64,000 bases of DNA from Buttiauxella ferragutiae (GCF_001654915.1 NZ_LXEQ01000052.1), one strand, 5' to 3'. Numbered from the stretch's first letter, positions 52,011 through 59,734 are shown. A program made the numbers and translations. Notes: generated by a model from the letters alone, not told the origin.

Positions 52011-53495
52011 ATGGAAAAGCAAAACTACAATCACCTCACCCGCACCTTCCAGCGTCTTTCCCGTTTCGGACACCTCTCAGCCATCGCTGGCTGGGATATG
52101 TTCACCAATATGCCACCCAATGGCAGCACCGCCCGCGGCGAAGCGCTGGCGGAACTCAGCGTTTTGCAACACCAAATCCTGACCGATAAAAAAATCGCCA
52201 CGCTGTTACAGGCTGCGGTTCAGGAAGATCTCAATGATGTTGAACGCGCCAACCTGCGTGAAATGACCCGCCAATATCAGGAAGCCATTTTGCTGCCCGC
52301 CTCGCTGGTAGAAGAAAAATCGCTGGTCGGTACGCGCTGCGAGCATGGCTGGCGAACGCAGCGGCCCGCTAACGACTGGCAAGGGTTTGCCGCCAATTTG
52401 AAGGAAGTGGTTCGCGTTAGCCGTGAAGAGGCAAAACTGCGTGCCGATGCCAAAGGAAAATCCTGCTACGACGCGCTGTTAGATATTTACGAGCCGGGCA
52501 TGACTAGCGCCAAACTCGATGTGCTATTTGGTGATTTACGTAGCTGGCTGCCTGATTTACTGCAAAAAGTCGTTGATAAGCAGGCGAAAGAATCGGTTAT
52601 TACCCCAACCGGCCCATTCGCCACGCACGACCAGCGCGAATTGGGGCTGGAAACCATGAAGTTACTAGGTTTTGATTTTAACGGCGGCAGGCTGGATGTT
52701 AGTGCGCATCCATTCTGCGGCGGTGTGCCTGAAGATGTGCGCATCACGACTCGCTACGATGAAAGCGATCTGGTTAGCGCATTATTCGGCGTGATCCATG
52801 AAACCGGCCATGCCCGCTATGAACAAAACCTGCCGCGTGAATGGCTTGGTCAGCCAGTTGCTCTGGCACGTTCTACGGCGATCCACGAATCCCAAAGTCT
52901 GTTCTTTGAAATGCAGTTAGGGCGCAGTAAAGAGTTCCTGAAACTGCTGCTGCCAATGGTGACCACGCGCTTCGGCAAACAACCGGCGTTTGAAACGGCG
53001 AACTTTATTGCGGTAAACCAGCGCGTTGAACGCGGATATATTCGCGTTGATGCCGATGAAGTCAGCTATCCGGCCCACGTCGTTTTGCGCTACGAAATTG
53101 AACGTGCGCTCATCGATGGCGAAATCGAAGTTGAAGATATTCCGGCACTTTGGGATGAGAAAATGCAGCACTGGCTGGGGCTGTCTACCAAAAACAACTT
53201 CCGCAACGGCTGCATGCAGGACATTCACTGGACGGACGGCGCGTTTGGCTACTTCCCGTCATACACGCTGGGCGCAATGTATGCAGCACAACTGTTCAAC
53301 GCCGCCAAACTCGCCTTGCCGCAGCTTGAAGCCGATATTGCCGAGGGCAACTTCAGCGCACTGTTCGACTGGTTACGCCAGAATATCTGGCAGCACGGCA
53401 GCCGATTCACCACTTCAGAGCTGATCACTAATGCAACGGGTGAAGATCTCAACCCGCTGTATTTCCGTAAACATTTGGAAGCTCGTTACTTGTAA
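52011..53495 (+). CDS. M32 family metallocarboxypeptidase (Taq type)
   Basis: A 494-residue zinc carboxypeptidase of the M32 family. The zinc-binding HExxH motif is HETGH (in FGVIHETGHARYEQNLP) with a downstream glutamate in HESQSLFFE. DMFTNMPP near the N-terminus and the RVDADEVSYPAHVVLRYEIE region are also typical. It releases C-terminal residues with broad specificity, excluding proline. E. coli K-12 has no such gene between ynfM and asr, whereas other enterics do, so it was lost in E. coli or gained here. GAGG lies before the ATG at 52011. Confidence 0.92.
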   Translation: MEKQNYNHLTRTFQRLSRFGHLSAIAGWDMFTNMPPNGSTARGEALAELSVLQHQILTDKKIATLLQAAVQEDLNDVERANLREMTRQYQEAILLPASLVEEKSLVGTRCEHGWRTQRPANDWQGFAANLKEVVRVSREEAKLRADAKGKSCYDALLDIYEPGMTSAKLDVLFGDLRSWLPDLLQKVVDKQAKESVITPTGPFATHDQRELGLETMKLLGFDFNGGRLDVSAHPFCGGVPEDVRITTRYDESDLVSALFGVIHETGHARYEQNLPREWLGQPVALARSTAIHESQSLFFEMQLGRSKEFLKLLLPMVTTRFGKQPAFETANFIAVNQRVERGYIRVDADEVSYPAHVVLRYEIERALIDGEIEVEDIPALWDEKMQHWLGLSTKNNFRNGCMQDIHWTDGAFGYFPSYTLGAMYAAQLFNAAKLALPQLEADIAEGNFSALFDWLRQNIWQHGSRFTTSELITNATGEDLNPLYFRKHLEARYL

Positions 53496-53501
53496 GCCAC
53501 C

Positions 53502-53530
53502 AAAGCCGGGGAACTTTCCCCGGCTTTGTA
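53502..53530 (+). terminator. Rho-independent terminator of the carboxypeptidase gene
   Basis: AAAGCCGGGG and CCCCGGCTTT form a ten-pair stem with loop AACTTT, six bases after the stop codon. The T run after it is short, and the RstA-box-like site begins at its edge. Confidence 0.8.
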
Positions 53531-53542
53531 CAAACCGTTACA
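53529..53542 (+). promoter_or_regulatory. RstA-box-like site upstream of asr
   Basis: TACAAACCGTTACA matches the published RstA box TACATNTNGTTACA at 10 of 12 fixed positions, including the whole GTTACA half. It lies about 103 bases before the asr start. In E. coli, asr is activated by RstA at low pH, so the site is plausible here. Confidence 0.65.
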
Positions 53543-53644
53543 CGCCGACACCAATCACTCACTGAAGCCATTGATCCACGAGTTTATAGTTCATCTCAAC
53601 GGCCCCTCAGGGGTTCAAACATAAACAAATTTGAGGATGTCGAG

Positions 53645-53968
53645 ATGAATAAAGTATTAGCTCTGGTTGTAGTCGCTGCAATGGGTCTGTCCTCTGCCGC
53701 TTTCGCTGCTGAAACGACTGCAACTGCAGCGCCAGTTGCAACTTCTGCGGCTAAAGCACCTGCTGCCACCACTACTCATCATAAAAAACACAAAAAAGCA
53801 GCAACCGAGCAAAAAGCTCAGGCAGCTAAAAAGCACCATAAAAAACCTGTAGCGAAAGCTGATGCTGCGAAACCTGCTGCACAGAAAGCGCAAGCTGCTA
53901 AAAAACACCACAAAAAACCTGTAGCAAAAACTGAAGCGGCTAAACCAGCTACTCAGCCAGCAGCATAA
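53645..53968 (+). CDS. asr: Asr, acid shock protein precursor
   Basis: A 107-residue exported protein with a signal peptide (MNKVLALVVVAAMGLSSAAFA). The mature part is low-complexity, rich in Lys, His and Ala. It has two copies of a 21-residue unit that starts KAQAAKKHHKKPVAK and continues with AAKP, and one related degenerate copy before them. This composition is typical of Asr, an intrinsically disordered periplasmic protein strongly induced by acid. Its number of repeats differs between species. Confidence 0.95.
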   Translation: MNKVLALVVVAAMGLSSAAFAAETTATAAPVATSAAKAPAATTTHHKKHKKAATEQKAQAAKKHHKKPVAKADAAKPAAQKAQAAKKHHKKPVAKTEAAKPATQPAA

Positions 53969-54005
53969 GGTTGTCGGGGCAATCCCGAAAGCATAGCCAC
54001 ACTAC

Positions 54006-54029
54006 AAACACCCGGCTCGCCGGGTGTTT
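54006..54029 (+). terminator. Terminator between asr and ydgU
   Basis: AAACACCCGG and CCGGGTGTTT form a ten-pair stem with loop CTCG, 37 bases after the asr stop. Since ydgU begins 15 bases later, partial read-through would let it be expressed with asr. Confidence 0.82.
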
Positions 54030-54044
54030 ACTTCCGGAGTCTGG

Positions 54045-54128
54045 ATGATGTTGCGACGCTATAGTTTTGAAATCATCCTCACGCTGCTCATTCTTTGCGG
54101 CATTATTACGCTAAGCTTCTGGCTGTAA
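54045..54128 (+). CDS. ydgU: YdgU, 27-residue membrane peptide
   Basis: A 27-codon frame, MMLRRYSFEIILTLLILCGIITLSFWL, with GGAG five bases before the first ATG. It has a basic-aromatic N-terminus followed by one membrane helix. Position (between asr and ydgD), length (27) and layout match the E. coli small membrane protein YdgU, which is expressed at low pH. The second ATG is also a possible start. The function is unknown. Confidence 0.8.
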   Translation: MMLRRYSFEIILTLLILCGIITLSFWL

Positions 54129-54190
54129 TGACTTTTTACTCCCACTTTCTGTGCTACCCGTCTATAGTTAATCCATTCACAGGTTCTATA

Positions 54191-54223
54191 TATACCCCTG
54201 CAGCTTGAAGGATGACGGGTATA
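54191..54223. repeat. ERIC remnant with large internal deletion
   Basis: TATACCC at the left end is joined directly to CTGCAGCTTGAAGGATGACG and GGGTATA. It keeps both outer ends of the ERIC element at 37163-37289 but lacks about 94 bases between. It lies 34 bases before the ydgD start, so it would be in the ydgD leader. Confidence 0.8.
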
Positions 54224-54257
54224 AAAATTAAAATTAATCGCCCCATCAGAGAGTGAT

Positions 54258-55064
54258 ATGCGCAAAAAAGTGGTGTTGTTGTTAGGCGTGCTGTGTTTTT
54301 TACCTGCCCTTTCCCATGCAGATGACGAGAGCACTGCTGACGTCAAAACGCTGTTCTTTGGTAAGGATGACCGCACACGTGTCGCCGATTCAGCCAGTTC
54401 TCCGTGGGATGCCATTGGTCAGCTTGAGACTGCCAGTGGTAATTTATGCACTGCGACCTTAATTTCCCCCCATCTGGCGCTAACCGCAGGACATTGTTTG
54501 CTGCAACCGCCGCGCGGGACTCCTGACAAAGCGATTGCTTTGCGGTTTGTTTCGCAGAAAGGAAAGTGGCGTTACGAGATTCATGATATTGAAGGGCGAG
54601 TAGAATCCACGCTGGGGCGTCGGTTGAAACCTGACGGCGATGGCTGGATTGTGCCATCTAATGCGGCACCTCACGATTTTGGCCTGATTGTGTTGCACAA
54701 CCCGCCTTCAGGCATCACGCCGTTGCCGCTGTTTGAAGGCGACCGTGATGCGCTCACCGAAGCGCTGAAAAACCAGGACCGTAAAGTCACGCAGTCGGGT
54801 TATCCGGAAGACCATCTCGACGATCTCTACACGCATAATGATTGCCAGATAACCGGTTGGGCGCAGAAAACGGTGTTATCACACCAGTGCGACACTTTGC
54901 CTGGTGACAGTGGTTCGCCATTGATGCTGAAAACAGAAAACGGCTGGCAATTAATCGCCGTACAAAGTTCGGCTCCTGCGGCTAAAGACCGCTATCGCGC
55001 CGACAACCGGGCGATCTCAGTTACCGGTTTTCGCGAGCAGTTACAGAAATTAGCTAGTCAATGA
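54258..55064 (+). CDS. ydgD: YdgD, periplasmic trypsin-like serine protease family protein
   Basis: A 268-residue exported protein with a signal peptide (MRKKVVLLLGVLCFLPALSHA) and a trypsin-like (S1) fold. The triad is complete: His in LTAGHCLL, Asp in HDFGLIVL and Ser in GDSGSPLM. Cysteines that could form disulfides flank these. E. coli YdgD is an uncharacterised homologue. GAGAGTGAT precedes the ATG, and an ERIC remnant lies 34 bases upstream. Confidence 0.92.
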   Translation: MRKKVVLLLGVLCFLPALSHADDESTADVKTLFFGKDDRTRVADSASSPWDAIGQLETASGNLCTATLISPHLALTAGHCLLQPPRGTPDKAIALRFVSQKGKWRYEIHDIEGRVESTLGRRLKPDGDGWIVPSNAAPHDFGLIVLHNPPSGITPLPLFEGDRDALTEALKNQDRKVTQSGYPEDHLDDLYTHNDCQITGWAQKTVLSHQCDTLPGDSGSPLMLKTENGWQLIAVQSSAPAAKDRYRADNRAISVTGFREQLQKLASQ

Positions 55065-55069
55065 TGACA

Positions 55070-55103
55070 CCGCCCGGCACTCATGCCAGGCGGCTTTACT
55101 TTT
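55070..55103. terminator. Bidirectional terminator between ydgD and mdtI
   Basis: CCGCC-C-GGCA and TGCC-A-GGCGG pair around CTCA with one mismatch, followed on the plus strand by CTTTACTTTT. It lies between two convergent genes and overlaps the mdtI stop. Confidence 0.75.
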
Positions 55104-55431
55104 ACGCCAGTTTGATGAGCACCATACCCGTAAGCAACAGAACCAGCCCTATCCATCCTTTACGGTTGAGGCGTTGACCAAACAAAATCCAGCCCGCCGC
55201 TACGGTGGCGATAATACCGAACCCGCCCCACAACGCGTAAGCCACCGACAATTCGATACCTTTCACCGCCTGAGACAACGCGCTGAAGGCCGCCAGTACC
55301 GCACACAGAGAGAGCACGCCGTAACCAAAACGACGGAAACCATCCGAGTGTTTCAGGAAAATGTTGGCGACAATTTCCAACACAATTGCCGCCAGTAACC
55401 ATAATGCGTGAATCCATTCAAACGACTGCAT
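55102..55431 (-). CDS. mdtI: MdtI, SMR-family spermidine exporter subunit
   Basis: A 109-residue small multidrug resistance protein with four membrane helices. MdtI and MdtJ form a complex that exports spermidine. The membrane glutamate that binds substrate is in LEIVANIFLKHSDGF in helix 1. It matches E. coli MdtI in length. Its start overlaps the mdtJ 3' end by 14 bases, so it is coupled to mdtJ. Confidence 0.95.
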   Translation of the reverse strand: MQSFEWIHALWLLAAIVLEIVANIFLKHSDGFRRFGYGVLSLCAVLAAFSALSQAVKGIELSVAYALWGGFGIIATVAAGWILFGQRLNRKGWIGLVLLLTGMVLIKLA

Positions 55432-55792
55432 GTTCGCTACCCTTTATTGGTTTCCTGGCGCTTTCTTTCTTGGTCGCGGTACCTGATTTAATCAGCGCGA
55501 TCCCGACCACCAGCGTCGTGAGTCCAATTATTTTTAGCAATGAGATTGACTCATCAAACAGCAGCACACTGAATAAAGTAATAAATAAAATACCGATACC
55601 TTCCCACATAGCGTAAGCCACGCCGAGGGCGATTTTTTTCACCGAGAATGATAATAAAATATAAGAAAGTGTGATCATTAACAGCATGAAAATATAACCG
55701 AGGTTATCATCGCTAACACTCGACCATTTCATTGATAAAGTGCCGGTAATTTCCGCAGCAATGGCTAATGCTAATAATATCCAATAGATCAT
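55418..55792 (-). CDS. mdtJ: MdtJ, SMR-family spermidine exporter subunit
   Basis: A 124-residue SMR protein with four helices, partner of MdtI. The membrane glutamate is in ALAIAAEITGTLSMKWS. It is longer at the C-terminus than MdtI, with a charged tail (TKKESARKPIKGSEHAVV). AGGAGAGG precedes the ATG. In E. coli, expression responds to spermidine through an upstream reading frame, and the same element is seen here at 55937-56041. Confidence 0.95.
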   Translation of the reverse strand: MIYWILLALAIAAEITGTLSMKWSSVSDDNLGYIFMLLMITLSYILLSFSVKKIALGVAYAMWEGIGILFITLFSVLLFDESISLLKIIGLTTLVVGIALIKSGTATKKESARKPIKGSEHAVV

Positions 55793-55936
55793 GATTCCTC
55801 TCCTGACAGAGAAAATAGCTGTACGAAAGCTTTAAAATAAAATGTGTGTATTTTTTCCCTAAATAATTCGAGTTCCAGCAAAACATGCAGAGGCAGCTGG
55901 GGCGCGAAATATGACGGGATAAGCAGGAGAGCGGAT

Positions 55937-56041
55937 CTAAAGCGCGTTGCGCCAGTGCTGTTCACCGCAAAGTGAATAAGCAAAAGTAAACGAGGGTGTT
56001 TGATGGATTTCTGACGTGTGGAGCAGCTTGTTGGTAAGCAT
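55937..56041 (-). CDS. mdtU: MdtU, 34-residue leader peptide upstream of mdtJI
   Basis: On the minus strand, ATG at 56041 opens a frame that reads MLTNKLLHTSEIHQTPSFTF then AYSLCGEQHWRNAL and stops at TAG, 34 codons in all. GGA lies four bases before the ATG. An in-frame ATG three codons upstream is also available. E. coli has a 34-codon leader ORF named mdtU in the same place, whose translation is needed for spermidine-dependent expression of mdtJI. Length and position support the match; I could not compare sequences directly. About 144 bases of leader lie between its stop and mdtJ. Confidence 0.6.
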   Translation of the reverse strand: MLTNKLLHTSEIHQTPSFTFAYSLCGEQHWRNAL

Positions 56042-56275
56042 AATGTCCATAGTTTTCACAACGTATCCGCGTTGTTGCTTCTCATCAGTTGCGGATAGTA
56101 AATTGTCCTCAGTAGCTAAAGATTGCTAATTTTTAGCATATCAAAGAATATTCTCAACCTCTCTTTTCAATTCTTTACGATGATTTGCCAAAAAAATAAC
56201 GGTGTATTAGTCAGTTGCACCCCCGTATTATACCCATAATTAAGGAACGAATTATTGTGAAGGAGATCGTCAATA
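56042..56275. promoter_or_regulatory. mdtU/mdtJI-tqsA divergent promoter region
   Basis: This 234-base AT-rich stretch lies between the mdtU leader and tqsA and must hold the promoters in both directions. The stretch CTAATTTTTAGCAT near 56128 is strongly AT-rich. No regulator site was recognised. AAGGAG at 56260-56265 belongs to tqsA. Confidence 0.45.
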
Positions 56276-57310
56276 GTGGCAAAACCCATTATTACGTTAG
56301 GTGGATTAAAAGTCGTCCTCATGTTCGGGATGCTGGTCATCATCCTGGCAGGAATAAAAGTGGCGGCCGATATGATCGTTCCGTTTATTCTGGCGCTATT
56401 TATTGCCATCGTGGTCAACCCGATGATCCGTCGTCTGGAGCGCATTCATGTCCCACGTGTGCTGGCGATTACCCTGGTGATTTCGGTGATTATCTTCCTG
56501 GTTGTACTGCTGCTGGCCTATCTTGGCACCATTCTCAATGAACTGACACGCACCGTGCCGCAATACCGTGCCTCGTTTATTTCCCCTCTGCAGGCAATTG
56601 ACCCGTGGCTGCAACGGGCCGGAATCAAGGTGTCAGTGGATGAACTGTTCAAGTATATCGACCCGAATTCAGCGATGACGCTTGCCACACGTCTTATCAC
56701 CCAGCTTTCTAATGCTATGTCATCGATCTTTTTACTGCTGCTAACCGTGATATTCATGCTGATAGAAGTGCCACAGCTGCCAATAAAACTTCAGCAATTA
56801 ATGTCCCGTCCCGAAGTCGGCATGGTCGCGATTCAGCGAGCATTAGACAGCGTAAGCCATTATCTGGTGCTCAAAACTGTGATTAGCCTGGTCACCGGCC
56901 TGGTAGTCTGGATAATGCTCATCATGTTAGATGTGCATTTTGCCTTCGTCTGGGCGCTTCTCGCCTTCTCACTCAATTACATTCCTAACATCGGTTCGGT
57001 ACTGGCAGCGATCCCGCCTGTCGCGCAAGTATTGGTCTTCAGTGGCTTATATGAAGCATTACTGGTGGTTGCCGGTTATCTGGCTATCAACCTGGTGTTT
57101 GGCAATATCATCGAGCCACGCATGATGGGCAGAGGGCTGGGGCTATCGACTCTGGTAGTGTTCTTGTCGTTGATTTTCTGGGGTTGGCTACTAGGGCCGG
57201 TAGGTATGCTGTTGTCGGTGCCACTGACGATTGCGGTGAAAATCGCGCTGGAGCAAACCGAAGGCGGCAAGAGTATCGCCGTGTTGTTGAGTGATGTCAC
57301 AAAAAGCTAA
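56276..57310 (+). CDS. tqsA: TqsA, AI-2E family membrane transporter
   Basis: A 344-residue membrane protein of the AI-2E/PerM family with about seven or eight helices, same length as E. coli TqsA, which exports the quorum signal AI-2. The conserved LNYIPNIGSVLAAIPP, FGNIIEPRMMGRGLGLSTLVVFLSLIFWGWLLGP stretches are present. The start codon is GTG, matching the E. coli N-terminus MAKPIITL. AAGGAG is ten bases upstream, somewhat far. Confidence 0.95.
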   Translation: MAKPIITLGGLKVVLMFGMLVIILAGIKVAADMIVPFILALFIAIVVNPMIRRLERIHVPRVLAITLVISVIIFLVVLLLAYLGTILNELTRTVPQYRASFISPLQAIDPWLQRAGIKVSVDELFKYIDPNSAMTLATRLITQLSNAMSSIFLLLLTVIFMLIEVPQLPIKLQQLMSRPEVGMVAIQRALDSVSHYLVLKTVISLVTGLVVWIMLIMLDVHFAFVWALLAFSLNYIPNIGSVLAAIPPVAQVLVFSGLYEALLVVAGYLAINLVFGNIIEPRMMGRGLGLSTLVVFLSLIFWGWLLGPVGMLLSVPLTIAVKIALEQTEGGKSIAVLLSDVTKS

Positions 57311-57315
57311 TCAGC

Positions 57316-57346
57316 CAGAGCCGTTCGCCATTGGGGAGCGGCTCTG
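57316..57346. other. Hairpin between tqsA and pptA
   Basis: CAGAGCCG and CGGCTCTG pair around an inner stretch that also partly pairs. It lies between two convergent genes. No T run follows on either side, so it may be a weak terminator or only a stabilising hairpin. Confidence 0.5.
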
Positions 57347-57354
57347 AGCAAAGT

Positions 57355-57585
57355 TTACAGGGTGTAACCCGGTTTTTTAGCCAGCGTATCCAGAGCTGGG
57401 GCGATCTCTTTATCGTAAACATCCTCTTTCCAGCGATCTTTCTGGATTGGGGTCAACGCGACAGACAATGATTCATCCGTTGAATTGAAATGCTTCTTGA
57501 GTACGGCACAAATATCGGCAGCCAGCGCTTCTTTTTGTTCGTCAGTCAGTTCACGCGGAAAGTGTTTTACAGTGATATGTGGCAC
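57355..57585 (-). CDS. pptA: PptA, 4-oxalocrotonate tautomerase family protein
   Basis: A 76-residue tautomerase of the 4-OT family, one residue shorter than E. coli PptA (YdcE). The catalytic proline is the second residue (PHITVKHFPRELTDEQK). The start codon is GTG with GGGGAGA six bases before it. The frame remains open for 79 codons upstream, but these overlap the nhoA end and lack the catalytic N-terminus. The physiological substrate is unknown. It lies 61 bases after nhoA. Confidence 0.92.
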   Translation of the reverse strand: MPHITVKHFPRELTDEQKEALAADICAVLKKHFNSTDESLSVALTPIQKDRWKEDVYDKEIAPALDTLAKKPGYTL

Positions 57586-57646
57586 AGTGGTTCTCCCCTT
57601 TATTGGAAACAATATACTTACGTTAAGCGCCCGTTCCTTGCAACTG

Positions 57647-58447
57647 TTAAGGCAGAGAAATCGCTGCAAATTCCGCAAGACTGAAGCCATAGCGTGGGTG
57701 ATTGACCCGCAAACCAAATTTATCCTGTAGCAACTGATAAAACTCGGCGGCATCGTCAAGCGTCCGCGGCTGGCCATCGTTAAATTGCCTGTCATTTTGC
57801 GTAAACGTTGTGCCATCGGCATTTTTCAAACAGATCATTAAATGTTGGCAGAAATGCGACTGCGGCCAGGTCGAAACATAATAATTAGCCACCTCGAAGT
57901 CTGACAGATACTGGGGCTGCAAATCGAAACGATACAGCGCCAGCCATTTATCCTGCTGATGCGTGCTCAGCAAAAAGTCACCGTCCACCTGCGTTAATTG
58001 ATAATCACCGAAATCGGTGGTCTGCACGACGTCCATGTCGAATCGCAGCGGGGACGTCAGCGTTTTGCCACCAAAACCAACATCGGCCAGGTAGCGTTGT
58101 TGATTGAGGGTGACGAGCAATAAACGATGCGTTCGCGGCGGCATCTCGGTAGGTTGCGTAATCAACACCCGGGCAGCCAGGTCTTCGACCACAAAGCCGA
58201 TACTCTCAAGAGCCGCACGCAGCAATGCATTTTGCTCGTAGCAGTATCCCCCTCGCCCTGCGACCACCAGTTTTTCAAAAACGGACTCTATTTCTAAGCG
58301 GATTTCTCGTCTTAACAGCACATCCAAATTTTCAAAAGGAATGGCGCACGTATGCAGCAGATGAATGCGTTGTAAGGTTTCCAGATCCGGTTTTGCCTCG
58401 CCCTGCAAACCAATGCGCGTGAAATATGCCTGAAGGTCAAAAGCCAT
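57647..58447 (-). CDS. nhoA: NhoA, arylamine N-acetyltransferase
   Basis: A 266-residue arylamine N-acetyltransferase that acetylates arylamines and N-hydroxyarylamines with acetyl-CoA. The triad is complete: Cys in RGGYCYEQN, His in RTHRLLLV and Asp in LADVGFGG. The length is close to that of the E. coli and Salmonella enzymes. It is divergent from lacI with a 111-base gap. In E. coli, nhoA and lac lie far apart. Confidence 0.93.
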   Translation of the reverse strand: MAFDLQAYFTRIGLQGEAKPDLETLQRIHLLHTCAIPFENLDVLLRREIRLEIESVFEKLVVAGRGGYCYEQNALLRAALESIGFVVEDLAARVLITQPTEMPPRTHRLLLVTLNQQRYLADVGFGGKTLTSPLRFDMDVVQTTDFGDYQLTQVDGDFLLSTHQQDKWLALYRFDLQPQYLSDFEVANYYVSTWPQSHFCQHLMICLKNADGTTFTQNDRQFNDGQPRTLDDAAEFYQLLQDKFGLRVNHPRYGFSLAEFAAISLP

Positions 58448-58558
58448 GATCTCAATCTCTTAAAAACAGATGAATTCACTATAATGCGTTTTTTTGCTCG
58501 CAGATGATCGATAATGCCCTACACACTCAGGAATATGAGCGCCATAAGGAAACTCACC

Positions 58559-59641
58559 GTGAAAACCAAGTCGATAACGCTTTACGATGTGGCGAAACAT
58601 GCCAATGTTTCCTATCAAACGGTGTCACGCGTGATTAATCAGGCGACGCATGTTTCTGATAAAACCCGGCGTAAAGTCGAAGCGGCCATGCAGTCGCTCA
58701 ATTACGTTCCCAATCGTGTAGCGCAGCAACTGGCTGGGAAACTGAGCCAGAACATTGGCCTGGTGACCAGTAATTTGTCGCTACATGCCCCGTCGCAAAT
58801 CGCCGCTGCCATTAAGTCACAGGCCAGCCGGCGGCACTTTAATGTCATGATGTCGATGATTGAACAGCCTGATCCAGAAGCCTGCAAAAGTGCGGTCAAC
58901 AACTTGCTTGCGCAGCGCGTCGACGGTTTGATCGTCAATATTCCATTGGAAAGTGAGCAGGCACGAATCATCAACGAAATGTCTGGCACGGTGCCCGTGC
59001 TGTTCCTCGATGTCTCACCCGCGCTGAATCTGGACAGTATTATCTTTGATGCTACGGCCGGTGCGCATCTGGCGGTTGAGCATCTGGTTGCGCAAGACCA
59101 CCAGCGAATTGCTTTACTGAGTGGGCCGTTGGCTTCCGTTTCTGCGCGCCTGCGTCTTGAAGGCTGGCAACAGGCGCTGGCAAAGCATCAGCTGACCGCC
59201 GTGGCACAATTGCAAGGCGACTGGAGCTCACAAGCGGGTTATCTACAGACACTGGCATTAATCGGCCAGGGCATCACTTTCACTGCCCTGCTGGTCGCCA
59301 ACGACCAAATGGCACTTGGCGCGTTACGGGCGCTGAATGAATCTGGTTTAGCGGTACCGGGGCAAGTATCGGTAATGGGTTATGATGACACCGAAGACAG
59401 CGCCTGTTTTATCCCACCGCTGACCACCATCAAACAAGATTTTAAGCTGCTGGGTTCTGCCAGCGTTGACCGCCTGATTGAACAAATACGCTCGCCAAAT
59501 ATGCCCGTGCAGGCCACGGTACTGCCGATCACGCTTATCGAACGTAAAACGACGGCCGCGCCAGATACCTCAACCCCTTCCCCACAAACGCTGGCCGATG
59601 CGCTGACTGTGCTCGCCCGCCTGGTTTCGCGGCTGAAGTAA
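58559..59641 (+). CDS. lacI: LacI, lac operon repressor
   Basis: A 360-residue LacI protein, exactly the length of E. coli LacI. The headpiece SITLYDVAKHANVSYQTVSRVINQATHVS matches the DNA-reading helix (YQTVSR) of E. coli LacI. The hinge RVAQQLAGK and the C-terminal leucine heptad (LADALTVLARLVSRLK) for tetramer formation are also present. The start codon is GTG, as in E. coli, with AAGGA eight bases upstream; 15 extra codons upstream are excluded. It lies directly before lacZ. Confidence 0.96.
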   Translation: MKTKSITLYDVAKHANVSYQTVSRVINQATHVSDKTRRKVEAAMQSLNYVPNRVAQQLAGKLSQNIGLVTSNLSLHAPSQIAAAIKSQASRRHFNVMMSMIEQPDPEACKSAVNNLLAQRVDGLIVNIPLESEQARIINEMSGTVPVLFLDVSPALNLDSIIFDATAGAHLAVEHLVAQDHQRIALLSGPLASVSARLRLEGWQQALAKHQLTAVAQLQGDWSSQAGYLQTLALIGQGITFTALLVANDQMALGALRALNESGLAVPGQVSVMGYDDTEDSACFIPPLTTIKQDFKLLGSASVDRLIEQIRSPNMPVQATVLPITLIERKTTAAPDTSTPSPQTLADALTVLARLVSRLK

Positions 59642-59645
59642 TTTC

Positions 59646-59734
59646 TGTGAATCGCCTCACCTGAAGCTGTTTTGCTGCTTTACTTTGCCAGTGACAAAAA
59701 TCATATTGCTATAAATTGTGAGCGCATCACAAAA
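59646..59734 (+). promoter_or_regulatory. lac promoter with CRP site, -35/-10 and operator O1
   Basis: TGTGA-N6-TCACC at 59646-59661 is a CRP site. TTTACT at 59679-59684 and CATATT at 59702-59707 are spaced by 17 bases and fit the -35 and -10 boxes. With a start near 59714-59715, CRP is centred at about -61 and the operator at about +11, the same geometry as in E. coli. The operator at 59714-59734 (AATTGTGAGCG then CATCACAA) contains the perfect inverted repeat TTGTGA-N5-TCACAA. The start point is inferred. Confidence 0.82.

Noticed and set aside
53761..53940. Tandem DNA repeat or CRISPR-like array
   Set aside because: The repeated text is the coding sequence of the Lys/His/Ala repeats of Asr, not a spacer array.
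55789..55983. 64-codon leader frame ending on the mdtJ start
   Set aside because: It needs a TTG start with no ribosome binding site and overlaps the better 34-codon mdtU candidate. It stays open mainly because the end covers the mdtJ ribosome binding site.
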